Counted from the first letter of the stretch, positions 9,136 to 18,348 are shown. The stretch is 64,000 nt of DNA from an uncultured Clostridium sp. (GCA_947178445.1 CAMWYJ010000001.1:124001-188000); one strand, 5' to 3'. The notes: generated from the letters alone by a model not told the origin. A program made the numbers and translations.

Positions 9136-9855
9136 TTAATGAATTTCCCTATATCGGTCATAGCTTTCCCGCACACCTTTAAGCCTCGCTTTTACAATCC
9201 GCAGCTCTTCATTATTGCTCAAAACAAGCATTCTGCCATTCATACTGCGAATGTGCTTCATGTTGACAAGAAAACTTTGATGCACCCTTACAAAATCATG
9301 CCCTGACAGTTCCTCCTCCATCTGATTTAAAGTTCCATACAGCGTATAACTGTGTGCCTCCTCTTCTACTACATGAAAAATCAAACGGTGAAGACTGCTT
9401 TCTACATATAATATCCTGTCAATGGAAAGCTCTCGTTCCCCTTCACGAAAAGAAAAAACCTTTTTTTCCAAAGCATAATGCAACCGGTCAAAAATGGCAT
9501 GCATACACTCACGAAGCTCCTTCTCAAAATCCTCCTGTCCCCTTATCAGATACCGGATTGCATCCACTTTATAACCTTCCTGTACAAATGTATCATTGTC
9601 CGCTACAAATACAAGAATAATATCTCTGTTAAACTCCCGGATTTTCTGTGCTATTGCAATCCCCACAAAGTCCTGGATAATCAAAAAGACTACCTTATAG
9701 GAAAGTATCCTGCCATTCAGTTTTACAAAATCCTCTCCGGTATCAAACAGCTCCATCTGACATATAAGTCCACACTGCTTTGCATATGCCGTAATGAGAT
9801 TGCGGATTTCATCCTTAGGATTCAGACCATTGTCACATACTGCAATCTTTACCAT
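9136..9855 (-). CDS. LytTR-family response regulator with degenerate receiver
   Basis: This 239-residue protein has a receiver-like domain (residues 1-120) and a C-terminal LytTR DNA-binding domain (about 135-235) with the family segments ILYVESSLHRL, FVRVHQSFLVNMKHI and the closing strand pair. LytTR proteins bind pairs of short direct repeats. The receiver looks inactive: the phosphoacceptor position reads FLII (I59) where active members have FLDI, the acidic pocket is C-D-N, and the conserved YL-K-P lysine is an arginine in YLIRGQ. No histidine kinase gene lies nearby. A 15-bp direct repeat lies upstream of this gene. It leads into the FliD-like gene, which is probably a target. Confidence 0.9.
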   Translation of the reverse strand: MVKIAVCDNGLNPKDEIRNLITAYAKQCGLICQMELFDTGEDFVKLNGRILSYKVVFLIIQDFVGIAIAQKIREFNRDIILVFVADNDTFVQEGYKVDAIRYLIRGQEDFEKELRECMHAIFDRLHYALEKKVFSFREGERELSIDRILYVESSLHRLIFHVVEEEAHSYTLYGTLNQMEEELSGHDFVRVHQSFLVNMKHIRSMNGRMLVLSNNEELRIVKARLKGVRESYDRYREIH

Positions 9856-9975
9856 ATTCCTCTGTCCTCATCTGTTTTGCTTTTGATAAGTTTACCACTA
9901 AATACACCCGATAAACACATCTCCTATGGTATATATCGTGTTTTTCACAAAATAATGTAGCTCTATTTTGCCCAA

Positions 9976-10010
9976 TTGCAGAAAATGACCTTGTTTTGCA
10001 GAAAATGACC
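9976..10010 (-). promoter_or_regulatory. 15-bp direct repeat with 20-bp period, candidate LytTR operator
   Basis: Two identical 15-base copies (9976-9990 and 9996-10010; minus-strand reading begins GGTCATTTTCTG) are spaced two helical turns apart, about 120 bases before the LytTR gene. LytTR regulators bind such same-face direct repeats. A weak -10-like TACATTAT follows on the minus strand near 9950. I infer autoregulation of the LytTR-FliD-like operon. Confidence 0.6.
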
Positions 10011-10168
10011 TATTCTTTCTTTTTTCCCGAAAATCCCAGACAGATAAATACAATCCCGGCCGCAATCATCAATACTCCAATAAATTTGAATAAAAATCCA
10101 ATTTCATAGAAAATGGCACCCGCAATCAACAGGATTAATCCGATTACAAATAAAACCTTGCTCTTCAT
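10010..10168 (-). CDS. 52-residue membrane protein
   Basis: This short reading frame encodes MKSKVLFVIGLILLIAGAIF followed by a second hydrophobic stretch (about residues 25-46) and ends in a basic KKKE tail. Two transmembrane helices joined by a tight turn are expected, with both ends cytoplasmic. GAAGGG lies about 8 bases before the ATG. It starts 12 bases after the stop of the LUD-domain gene, so it is probably its operon partner; the stop codon touches the direct repeats of the LytTR promoter. No family name can be given. Confidence 0.7.
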   Translation of the reverse strand: MKSKVLFVIGLILLIAGAIFYEIGFLFKFIGVLMIAAGIVFICLGFSGKKKE

Positions 10169-10180
10169 ATAAAGCCCTTC

Positions 10181-10819
10181 TTAAAAACCCAAATCCTCAT
10201 TGACTAATATAACCTTGATTCTGCCATCATGCTTGCTATATCTGGTAATCAATGTCTGGCAGCAAATTGTATCATGCGATTTACAGTCATAACATGCCCC
10301 AGTCTTTGCACACGGAGTCGTTAATCCAAACCGCTGTGCATTAATGGGCGCCGCTATGTTTTTCGCACGGCTTAAAGCATCCTCTTCACTTTTCACAATT
10401 TTATTCATACCTGCTACAACGATAACATGTGCCGGTCCAAATGCAATGGCAGACACCCGGTTCGCATTACCATCAATGTTCACAAGGATTCCATCCTCGG
10501 TAATAGCATTTGCACTCGTCAGGAAAAAATCAGCAAAGAAAACTTCTCTTTGCACCTTATCTTTTTCCTCCTTTGTCTGTGCCATATCCCGGTCAAATAA
10601 TTTGTACTTTCCATTATGAATCGCATCAAAACCACCAATTGCAGCCACACTCATGGTTCCACCCCACCCAATGGAGCTGCCCTCCGGAATCAGTTCTAAC
10701 ATTTTGGTCAGCGCCTCTTCCTTCGTATTCACAAAATAGCCCTCCATATTTCGGGACTCAAGACCTTCAATTACCTTTTTACTTAATAATCCGTTACGCT
10801 TACTTTCCCATTCTGTCAT
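10181..10819 (-). CDS. LUD-domain (lactate utilisation, DUF162-type) protein
   Basis: The product, about 213 residues, matches the LUD superfamily (YkgG/LutC-like): an N-terminal helical start, EGSSIGWGGTMSVAAIG near residue 50, ALT-like DGILVNIDGNANRVSAI, and VIVVAGMNKIVKSEEDALSRAKNIAAPINA. The C-terminus adds a cysteine cluster (CAKTGACYDCKSHDTICC) that could bind a metal or Fe-S cluster. The start is placed at the ATG-ATG pair because GAGGAGAA precedes it; an upstream TTG has no site. Family members act in lactate or related organic acid oxidation, but isolated copies in Clostridia are uncharacterised. Confidence 0.9.
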   Translation of the reverse strand: MTEWESKRNGLLSKKVIEGLESRNMEGYFVNTKEEALTKMLELIPEGSSIGWGGTMSVAAIGGFDAIHNGKYKLFDRDMAQTKEEKDKVQREVFFADFFLTSANAITEDGILVNIDGNANRVSAIAFGPAHVIVVAGMNKIVKSEEDALSRAKNIAAPINAQRFGLTTPCAKTGACYDCKSHDTICCQTLITRYSKHDGRIKVILVNEDLGF

Positions 10820-10899
10820 CATTTTCTCCTCACTTTCCTTTTTCAATTAAACGATTGCGGAACTCTCCGTTATATCACACATAATGCCTTTCTCTTCTG

Positions 10900-12108
10900 C
10901 TAAGCTTCAAGAATTGCTTCCCTCAAAATTGCAACAGCCTTGTCACAATCCTCCTTCGTAATAATAAGCGGCGGCACCATACGGATGATCCGGTCTGATG
11001 TAGCCGTCACAAGGAGCTTCTTTTCCATCGCTTTTATCTTGACCGCAACTGCATCTGTATTCGCAAATTCAAGGCCAACCAACAGACCAAGTCCACGAAC
11101 CTCCTTCACATCCGGAAGTGTCTTTAGCTGCTCCATAAAATACATTCCTGTTTCCTTTGCATTCTCTGCAAGGTTACGGTCTAACAGCTCATTTATCTGT
11201 GCGTAAGAAGCGGCGCAACATACCGGATTTCCGGAATATGTACTTCCGTGAGAACCAGGATTTAATGCTTTCGCACATTCTTCCTTTGCAGCCATTGCAC
11301 CAATCGGCATTCCTCCACCCATCGCCTTTGCCATTGACACTGCATCCGGCATTACTCCATAATGCATAAATGCCATGATTTCACCACAACGACACCATCC
11401 GGTCTGTACCTCATCAAATAACAAAAGCATTCCACGCTCATCACAAAGCTTACGCAGTCCCTTAATAAACTCCATGGTTGCGGGATACACTCCACCCTCA
11501 CCCTGAACCGGCTCTATCATAATAGCAACCGTATTCTCGGTGCAGGCTTCTTTAAAGCTGTCAAGATTATTATACTCAGCATAAGTAAAACCAGGCACCA
11601 ACGGTCCAAATCCAATCTGGCATCCGTTATCCGGCTGACCTGTTGCAGTCATCGCACCAAAGGTACGCCCATGAAAACTTTTCTTTGCCGTAACAATATG
11701 GTAATGCTCCGGTCCGTATTTCTCTGTACCATATTTACGTGCCATCTTAATCATTGCCTCATTTGCCTCTGTACCGGAATTCTGAAAGAAAATCCGATCC
11801 ATTCCTATCGTTTCACAAATTAACTTTGCAAGCATGGCCTGTGGTACGGAATATGGATAAAGGCTTGTATGCATCGTCTGTCCCGCCTGTTCTCTGATTG
11901 CCGCCACAACCTTCTCATTGCAGTTTCCTGCAGAATTTACCGCAATCCCTGCATAAAAATCCAGATATTCCTCTCCTTCTGCATCCCTTACCAATACATC
12001 CTTTGACTCCTCAACCACAATTGGGAAACGATATCCGATATTCAACATATATTTATCTGACATTTCAATAATATCCTGTTTTGTTAGTCCATAATCCTTT
12101 GCTTTCAT
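10900..12108 (-). CDS. argD: Acetylornithine aminotransferase
   Basis: A class III PLP-dependent aminotransferase of 402 residues. It transfers an amino group from glutamate to N-acetylglutamate semialdehyde in arginine synthesis. Visible landmarks are NSGTEANEAMIKMARK (phosphate-binding), SFHGRTFGAMTATGQ, LLFDEVQTGWCRCG with the PLP-pyridine aspartate, and the Schiff-base lysine in SMAKAMGGGMPIGA near residue 252. The start is preceded by an A/G-rich stretch without a strong site. It could also act on N-succinyl or ornithine substrates, but the arginine genes nearby make ArgD most likely. It stands alone, with a 240-bp AT-rich leader. Confidence 0.9.
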   Translation of the reverse strand: MKAKDYGLTKQDIIEMSDKYMLNIGYRFPIVVEESKDVLVRDAEGEEYLDFYAGIAVNSAGNCNEKVVAAIREQAGQTMHTSLYPYSVPQAMLAKLICETIGMDRIFFQNSGTEANEAMIKMARKYGTEKYGPEHYHIVTAKKSFHGRTFGAMTATGQPDNGCQIGFGPLVPGFTYAEYNNLDSFKEACTENTVAIMIEPVQGEGGVYPATMEFIKGLRKLCDERGMLLLFDEVQTGWCRCGEIMAFMHYGVMPDAVSMAKAMGGGMPIGAMAAKEECAKALNPGSHGSTYSGNPVCCAASYAQINELLDRNLAENAKETGMYFMEQLKTLPDVKEVRGLGLLVGLEFANTDAVAVKIKAMEKKLLVTATSDRIIRMVPPLIITKEDCDKAVAILREAILEA

Positions 12109-12349
12109 CTCTTTTTCCTTCTTTCTTCCTCATTCTGTTTTTTATGAACAGGTAATATTCTCCTAAAAACAGTTCATTCAAAAACATGACAACATTTTAA
12201 CATGAAATATATATTTGTCAATCCTATGAGTGTATATTTATTCGCATCTTATGTGTTTTTATCCATTTTAGTTGTGTATCATAACACATTTACACTTTCA
12301 TTAACCGATACACCTATCTGAATCAAATGCCATTGATATTATCCTGTTA

Positions 12350-13246
12350 CTATTGCTTCAGCACATCCACTTCCAGCCGATTATATGGTATTTCCACTCC
12401 ATTTTCATCAAATGCAACCTTGACTTTTTCCCGCAAATCCCATGTAACCGGCCAAAAATCCTCTGTCTGCACCCAACCGCGGATTCCAAGTGTCATCCCA
12501 CTGTCATCAAACGAATCAATAAATACATCCTTTGGTTCCTCCGAAAGAATTCGTTCATCCGCATCCAAAATACCATATACCAGTTCTTTCACTTTTTTGA
12601 TATCACTATTGTAGGCAATTGATATTTTAATTTCTACCTTTCGCTTTCTCTCATCGGTCAGATTCACTAAACTGTTATCCGCCAATATTCCATTTGGAAT
12701 CACAACAATCTTATTATCGTGAGTTCGCAGTCTGGTATAAAAAATATCAATTGACACAACACTACCCTCGTTTCCTTTATTATTCTCCAGTATGTAATCT
12801 CCCACCTGAAATGGTTTTAACATCAAAATAAGGACTCCACCTGCAAGATTCGAAAGCGCTCCCTGCAAAGCAAGACCAATGGAAAGAGATGCCGTTCCAA
12901 GAATCGTTACAAAACTTGTCACCTCAAATCCAACCACGGTTGCCGCTGTTAAAAATACAAGTACATACCCAATCACTCTGATCACCGACAATAAAAAACC
13001 CGCTACGGAGTTCTCCATTTTGGATCGTTCAAAGGAATGCCGCATTGCTTTCATCAGCCAGTTCACAAGCCTTAGTCCAATAACAATCACTAAAACCGCA
13101 ATGATCACGCTTCCTGACTTACTGATCATCCAGTTAAGCAGTTCATCCAATGTCTGTCTTACAAGCCCTGCTGACTTTTCGGCCTCCTTCGCTGCCTCCT
13201 CCACAATTTGGGATGCCGGCTGAGCCGCCATAACCTCTAAAACCAT
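12350..13246 (-). CDS. mscS: Small-conductance mechanosensitive channel
   Basis: A MscS-family channel that opens under membrane tension to release osmolytes. Residues roughly 45-70, 85-110 and 115-145 are membrane segments; the third, pore-lining segment has the glycine/alanine-rich pattern GTASLSIGLALQGALSNLAGGVLIL. It is followed by the beta domain signature KPFQVGDYI and a cytoplasmic alpha-beta domain. The start at MVLEVMAAQ follows AAAGGAAGG at 7 bases; an upstream TTG is not supported. It is a single-gene unit between argD and glgB. Confidence 0.95.
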   Translation of the reverse strand: MVLEVMAAQPASQIVEEAAKEAEKSAGLVRQTLDELLNWMISKSGSVIIAVLVIVIGLRLVNWLMKAMRHSFERSKMENSVAGFLLSVIRVIGYVLVFLTAATVVGFEVTSFVTILGTASLSIGLALQGALSNLAGGVLILMLKPFQVGDYILENNKGNEGSVVSIDIFYTRLRTHDNKIVVIPNGILADNSLVNLTDERKRKVEIKISIAYNSDIKKVKELVYGILDADERILSEEPKDVFIDSFDDSGMTLGIRGWVQTEDFWPVTWDLREKVKVAFDENGVEIPYNRLEVDVLKQ

Positions 13247-13381
13247 ATCTATCCTTCCTTTCTTACCAAGCAACTACGTTACGTCCATCTTTCGCCTTTT
13301 CAATCCAGGTTCGTTAACTGCCACTGCATACAAAACTTCCAAAGCAGCCCACGGTCTTTATCATTTGCTTCTTGAACTAGT

Positions 13382-13414
13382 AGAAAAGGGCTGCTACCTG
13401 TCATGCAGCAACCC
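13382..13414 (-). terminator. Terminator after glgB
   Basis: An 8-bp stem (13388-13395 with 13407-13414, one G-U pair) is followed on the minus strand by TTTTCT. It starts 10 bases after the glgB stop. Confidence 0.75.
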
Positions 13415-13423
13415 CTCTTGCTC

Positions 13424-15763
13424 CTATTTTTGATTTTCAGCAGCCGACCTTACCGGTTCGCCATTCTTTGACTGTTCTTTCTTCTTAGCTGTCTGTTTCA
13501 CGTTTTTTCCTGCTGTTTGCTTCACAGTAGCTTTCTTTGCTGCAGGCTTCCTGTTGTCCACATCAGTCTTCTCCAGTTTGAAAATACTCATGGATAACGG
13601 TGCAAGACTGATTGTAATTGAGTTTTTACGGTTATCACAGGCACTCCGCTTACTTGCTATACCCTTTATATTCTTACTTCCATCTCCACCAAACTGCACA
13701 TAATCACTACAGAATATCTCTTTGTAAGTTCCCGCCACTGGCACACCAAGCTTGTACCTGCTATGCTGTACCGGTGTAAAGTTGCAGATAATCAGGAGCA
13801 TATCCTCCTGCCGTCCACTCTTACGTATAAAGGATACCACACTCTCATTTGCAGCATTCTCGTTAATCCACTCAAAGCCTTCCGCATTATTGTCAAACTC
13901 ATAAAGCGCCGGCTCCTTCTTGTACAAATGATTGAGTGCCTTCACATATCCCCGCAAAATGGTATGGGCATCAAAATCAAGCAGATTCCAGTCAATCTCC
14001 CCAGCTTCACTAAACTCACTAAATTGTGCAAATTCCTGTCCCATAAAAAGAAGCTTTTTACCGGGATGCATCATCATATATCCATATAACAGACGGAGGT
14101 TCGAGAATTTCTCTTCATATCCGCCGGGCATCTGGTCCACAATAGAGCCCTTCCCACCTACAACCTCGTTATGGGAAAATTCCAATATATAATTTTCATT
14201 ATAGGCATTCGAAAGACTGCTGGTCAGCTTCTTATGTTCATATTTACGATATAAAGGATCTAATGCCATATAAGAAAGCAGATTTTTCATCCATGACACA
14301 TTCCACTGATAGTCAAAGCCCATGCCGCCCTCTGATGCTTTTTCTGTAAGCATCGGCCATCCGGATTCTTCCTCCACAATCAACATACATTTCGGAAAAC
14401 GTTCATTTAAAATTGTACTCAATTCCTTAAAAAAGGCAATCACATCCAAATTCTCATTTCCACCGTACTGGTTCGGAATCCAATTACCATATGATTTCCC
14501 ATAATCCAAATACAGCATAGATGCCGCACTGTCAATCCGAAGTCCGTCTAAATGGTACTTAGACACCCAATAGATAGCATTGGAAATCATGAAATTCTTA
14601 ACTTCCTTCCTGCCATAATCAAACATATAGGTACCCCATCTGGGATTCTCACTTCTTCTGCTATCCCGTGGCTCATAAAGCGGTTCACCGTCAAATCTGG
14701 CAAGACCACCTTCATTCATTGGGAACTGGCTTGGTACCCAGTCACAGATTACACCAATTCCTTTGCCGTGCATATAGTCCACAAAATACATAAAGTCCAC
14801 CGGTTCACCATAGCGCGAGGTCGGTGCATAAAATGCAGTTGTCTGATATCCCCATGAACCATCATTTTCATGCTCCATAACTGGCATAAGCTCCACATGG
14901 GTATAGCCCATATCTGCCACATAATCAGCCAACTCCTCTGCAATCTCCCGATATGTAAAAAACTCCCGTCCATCTTTTGGACGTTTAAAGGAACCAAGAT
15001 GCACCTCATAAATATTCATTGGCATCTCATCCTTTACGGCTGCCAGCTTCTCAAAATATCGGGCATCCTTCCATTCGTAAGTAAGGTCTGTAATTTTCGA
15101 AGCATTTGCTGGGCGAAGCTCCGTATAATTCGCATACGGATCCGGTTTCATAAATGCATTGCCAGCCTTTGTCATTATCTCATACTTATAGATCTCTCCA
15201 CATTCCAGTCCCGGAATGAACAATTCAAAAAGACCCGAATATTCAATCCGCCTCATAGCATGAATCTTACCATTCCATCCATTAAAGTCACCCACAACCG
15301 ATACTCTTGCAGCGTTTGGTGCCCATACAGCAAACAGCACTCCATTAACTCCATCTAACATGCATGGATGCGAACCTAATTTTTCATATATTTCGTAATG
15401 AATTCCATCATTAAATTTACTGATATCAATCGGATCTATGACCGGTTCAAACGCATAAGGATCAATCACTGTCCGCTTTGTTCCATCACTGTAAACCACT
15501 ATAAAATAGTAGACAAAACTTACCTCATTCATTATCTTGATCGAATAAAAGCCAGCCACCTTATCGCTTATCAGTTCGTATTTTTCTTTATTGGCCTTCT
15601 TTACTGCCGTAACGGATTCTGCCCCCGGAAAATATGCATTAATATAGACTCCATCACTCGTCTCATGCATTCCTAAAATATGATGTGGATTGTCGTGTTT
15701 TCCTGCCACTAAGGAATCTACCTCAGTCCAGTTAATTGCAAATACCGGTTTTCTATTAGCCAT
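13424..15763 (-). CDS. glgB: 1,4-alpha-glucan branching enzyme
   Basis: GlgB makes alpha-1,6 branches in glycogen. It has an N-terminal CBM48 domain (GVLFAVWAPNAARVSVVGDFNGW near residue 120), a GH13 barrel with YEVHLGSF, GLRIDSAASMLYLDY (nucleophile Asp), VEEESGWP (acid Glu) and FSHNEVV, and a C-terminal beta domain. Start at MANRKP follows GAGGAGGAAGAC. Beyond the normal end there is a basic, low-complexity tail of about 45 residues, rich in Lys, Gln and Ala, probably disordered. Glycogen synthase glgA is 30 kb away, so the glycogen genes are split. Confidence 0.96.
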   Translation of the reverse strand: MANRKPVFAINWTEVDSLVAGKHDNPHHILGMHETSDGVYINAYFPGAESVTAVKKANKEKYELISDKVAGFYSIKIMNEVSFVYYFIVVYSDGTKRTVIDPYAFEPVIDPIDISKFNDGIHYEIYEKLGSHPCMLDGVNGVLFAVWAPNAARVSVVGDFNGWNGKIHAMRRIEYSGLFELFIPGLECGEIYKYEIMTKAGNAFMKPDPYANYTELRPANASKITDLTYEWKDARYFEKLAAVKDEMPMNIYEVHLGSFKRPKDGREFFTYREIAEELADYVADMGYTHVELMPVMEHENDGSWGYQTTAFYAPTSRYGEPVDFMYFVDYMHGKGIGVICDWVPSQFPMNEGGLARFDGEPLYEPRDSRRSENPRWGTYMFDYGRKEVKNFMISNAIYWVSKYHLDGLRIDSAASMLYLDYGKSYGNWIPNQYGGNENLDVIAFFKELSTILNERFPKCMLIVEEESGWPMLTEKASEGGMGFDYQWNVSWMKNLLSYMALDPLYRKYEHKKLTSSLSNAYNENYILEFSHNEVVGGKGSIVDQMPGGYEEKFSNLRLLYGYMMMHPGKKLLFMGQEFAQFSEFSEAGEIDWNLLDFDAHTILRGYVKALNHLYKKEPALYEFDNNAEGFEWINENAANESVVSFIRKSGRQEDMLLIICNFTPVQHSRYKLGVPVAGTYKEIFCSDYVQFGGDGSKNIKGIASKRSACDNRKNSITISLAPLSMSIFKLEKTDVDNRKPAAKKATVKQTAGKNVKQTAKKKEQSKNGEPVRSAAENQK

Positions 15764-15920
15764 GTCTTCCTCCTCTAAAATTGAGTAGATTCTCATATAG
15801 GAATAAAGCGTCCCACTTGCAAGATTTCTGCATCAAAACACAATCGCAAGTATCACAAGCTTCATACCTTGTAAAATGTATCTCGTAAAGCATTTTTGAA
15901 ACGAATCTGCCTATAAGCAG

Positions 15921-15960
15921 AAAATGCTGTCGCACCAGAAACTGTAAGGTGCGACAGCTT
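15921..15960 (-). terminator. Terminator after the P-loop kinase-like gene
   Basis: A perfect 11-bp stem (15926-15936 with 15948-15958) lies just after the stop at 15965 and is followed on the minus strand by ATTTTC. Confidence 0.75.
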
Positions 15961-15964
15961 TTCA

Positions 15965-16534
15965 TTACTCACCTCTTAACTGCTTTACTACACGTTTAAT
16001 AGACTCGTTATACTCTTCCTCAGAAGAATTCTCAAACACAATCAATTCCTTAATATTGTCCGGTCTGTGAAAATTCTGGCTTGCAATATATTCATCCCAG
16101 TTCTCCAACTTCCATGTATCACGGTCAGAATTACGCTTAATCATTCTTTCTTTACATACATCCACCCTGGTATTAACCCAGATCACTACAAGCTGTGCAC
16201 CATGTTTTGCAAGCTGTGCCCTTAGAGAATCCAAATACGCATCATCACGAATCTCGTCCGTAAACGGTGCATTGATCAGTACCGTATCATTATAGTCCAG
16301 TGCCTCCATTGCCAAATCCAATACACAGTAATATTCATAGTCACGAATCTCTCTCTGGAAGAAATCAGAAGAACGGTTATATTCCTCTCCAGCCACCTTA
16401 AAAATCTGCTTTGATAATACAATCAAAGTATCCTTATCCAAGTAGACACAATTCGTTAATGCCTTTGCTAACTGCTTAGAAATAAAGGTCTTCCCACAAG
16501 CTGGTGGTGACGTAACTAAGATTAAATGTTTCAT
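15965..16534 (-). CDS. P-loop NTPase, small-molecule kinase-like
   Basis: A 189-residue single-domain P-loop protein. The Walker A loop SPPACGKT lies at residues 9-16, followed by YLDKDTLI, a position where nucleotide or small-molecule kinases hold substrate, and later TVLINAPFTDEIRD and VVIWVNTRVDVCKERMIKRNSDRD, a lid-like Arg-rich segment. The order resembles adenylylsulfate, shikimate or chloramphenicol phosphotransferase-type kinases; the substrate is unknown. The start follows GGAGGCATATATAC. It has its own terminator and stands between glgB and sigG. Confidence 0.88.
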   Translation of the reverse strand: MKHLILVTSPPACGKTFISKQLAKALTNCVYLDKDTLIVLSKQIFKVAGEEYNRSSDFFQREIRDYEYYCVLDLAMEALDYNDTVLINAPFTDEIRDDAYLDSLRAQLAKHGAQLVVIWVNTRVDVCKERMIKRNSDRDTWKLENWDEYIASQNFHRPDNIKELIVFENSSEEEYNESIKRVVKQLRGE

Positions 16535-16686
16535 GTATATATGCCTCCTTCATGCCCTTTTGGCTTAAATATCTTCCTTCGTACACATTTCGTACAATAA
16601 TTAAGCCAAATTATAGCATATTCCGAAAGGTTTTACAACGCATTTACTGTTAAAATGAAATATTTTTTACCCAAATCCATCTCCTT

Positions 16687-17469
16687 TTAATCCATATCAA
16701 GATACCCTTTCATACTTTTTAAAGCAGACTTTTCAAGCCTTGACACCTGTGCCTGCGAAATAGCTATTTCAGAAGCGACCTCTGTCTGGGTTTTTCCTTC
16801 AAAAAAACGGAGTGTTATAATATTACACTCCAGATCGGATAAATGTTTCATCGCTTCCTTCATAGAGATATCCTCTACCCAGTTTTCTTCTTTATTCTTC
16901 TTGTCACTGACCTGGTCCATAATATAAAGAGTATCTCCTCCCTCCTGATAAACCGGATCATACAGGGACACTGGCGTTGCAATAGCATCTAACGCCATAA
17001 CAACAAGTTCCTTATCCATTTCTATTGCCTTTGCCACCTCATCTATGGTTGGTTCCCGGTCTTCTTCCCTTAAAATCCGCTCCTTTGCATAGATTGCCTT
17101 ATAGGCAATATCTCTCAGAGAACGGGATACGCGGATTGCATTGTTATCCCTTAAATAACGTCTGCATTCTCCAATGATCATAGGAACCGCATAAGTTGAA
17201 AATTTCACATTCAGACTACGGTCAAAATTATCAATTGCTTTCATCAAACCTATACATCCAACCTGAAATAAATCATCTGCATTCTCCGAAGAAGCAGAAA
17301 ACCGTTGAATCACACTCAGTACAAGCCTTAAATTTCCTTCTACTAACAATTCTCTTGCCTGCTTGTTTCCCTGTTCTGCCTGTATAAATAATGCATTCTT
17401 TTCCTCATTCGTAAGTAATGGTAATTTAGCTGTATTCACCCCACATATCACAACTTTGTTAAGAGCCAT
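16687..17469 (-). CDS. sigG: RNA polymerase sporulation-specific sigma factor G
   Basis: SigG directs late forespore gene expression. The N-terminus NKVVICGVNTAKLPLL is the SigG family hallmark. Region 2 (NLRLVLSVIQRF to FSTYAVPMIIGECRRYLRD), region 3 and region 4 with TQTEVASEIAISQAQVSRLEK are all present; length 260 matches the family. It follows spoIIGA and sigE as in Bacillus, with a 138-bp gap, and carries a strong AAGGAGGG site partly covered by a 9-bp leader hairpin. Confidence 0.97.
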   Translation of the reverse strand: MALNKVVICGVNTAKLPLLTNEEKNALFIQAEQGNKQARELLVEGNLRLVLSVIQRFSASSENADDLFQVGCIGLMKAIDNFDRSLNVKFSTYAVPMIIGECRRYLRDNNAIRVSRSLRDIAYKAIYAKERILREEDREPTIDEVAKAIEMDKELVVMALDAIATPVSLYDPVYQEGGDTLYIMDQVSDKKNKEENWVEDISMKEAMKHLSDLECNIITLRFFEGKTQTEVASEIAISQAQVSRLEKSALKSMKGYLDMD

Positions 17470-17477
17470 TGTGATGC

Positions 17478-17505
17478 CCTCCTTAACATTTTCTATATGT
17501 TAAGG
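17478..17505 (-). promoter_or_regulatory. Leader hairpin covering the sigG ribosome-binding site
   Basis: A perfect 9-bp stem (17497-17505 with 17481-17489) closed by a 7-base loop overlaps the AAGG half of the AAGGAGGG site of sigG (17478-17485). A hairpin in the same place is known to lower sigG translation in Bacillus subtilis, so similar tuning is inferred here. Confidence 0.65.
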
Positions 17506-17607
17506 ATTTACATCAAAGGGAAAGTTTATACAATTTCTAAACCGTCAAAAATTACCTGTTTAAAACATGTTATATTCAAAATAAATTGAACCAGCCGTAT
17601 TTTCTTC

Positions 17608-18348
17608 TCAGGAACCTATCCGAAGCATTTCTTTTTTGAGGCGTTTCATAATTTTTTTCTCCAGTCTTGAAATATAGGACTGTGAGATTCCAAGCATGTC
17701 TGCCACTTCCTTTTGTGTCATTTCCACTCCCTGTTTATTTGACAAGCCAAACCTTAAGTCGATTATCATTTTTTCCCTGTCTGTCAAAATCGTCATAGCT
17801 TTTTTTAAAAGCTCCCGATCCACCTCCTCTTCTAAATCCCGGTAGATAATATCCTCCTCTGTTCCCAGAATATCAGATAACAGAAGCTCATTTCCATCCC
17901 AATCCACATTTAACGGCTCATCGATGGATACTTCCATCTTTGTTTTTGCACTTCGCCTTAAATACATCAAAATCTCGTTTTCAATACATCTTGAAGCATA
18001 GGTGGCAAGCTTGATCTTCTTGTCGGTTTTAAAGGTATTAATCGCTTTTATTAAGCCTATTGTACCAATTGAAATCAGATCTTCCACTCCCACACCTGTA
18101 TTATCAAATTTTTTTGCAATATATACCACAAGCCTCAAATTCCGCTCAATAAGAATACTCTTAACCTCCGTATCATCATAATCCCCAAGCTTATCAAGCA
18201 GCTTTCTTTCCTCCTCCGGTTCTAACGGCGGAGGTAAAATATCTGTTCCTCCAATATAATGTACTTCTTTTTTTGGCATAAAAAACATACTTGCCACGTT
18301 TTTCATCATGGTAAGCTTTAATTTATCATTACTGACGATATTCACCAT
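17608..18348 (-). CDS. sigE: RNA polymerase sporulation-specific sigma factor E
   Basis: SigE is the early mother-cell sigma factor, made as an inactive membrane-bound precursor. The N-terminal pro-region includes a hydrophobic stretch (about residues 10-30, with [15 protein letters not shown]) and the segment [14 protein letters not shown]. Region 2 has [30 protein letters not shown], and region 4 has [21 protein letters not shown]. The start at MVNIVS follows TTGGAGGATTAT. It lies 23 bases after spoIIGA, its processing protease, in the same operon. Confidence 0.97.
   Translation of the reverse strand: MVNIVSNDKLKLTMMKNVASMFFMPKKEVHYIGGTDILPPPLEPEEERKLLDKLGDYDDTEVKSILIERNLRLVVYIAKKFDNTGVGVEDLISIGTIGLIKAINTFKTDKKIKLATYASRCIENEILMYLRRSAKTKMEVSIDEPLNVDWDGNELLLSDILGTEEDIIYRDLEEEVDRELLKKAMTILTDREKMIIDLRFGLSNKQGVEMTQKEVADMLGISQSYISRLEKKIMKRLKKEMLRIGS

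Noticed and set aside
9478..9960. Rightward 160-residue frame overlapping the LytTR gene
   Set aside because: It is antisense to a well-supported gene, and has no ribosome-binding site or family resemblance.
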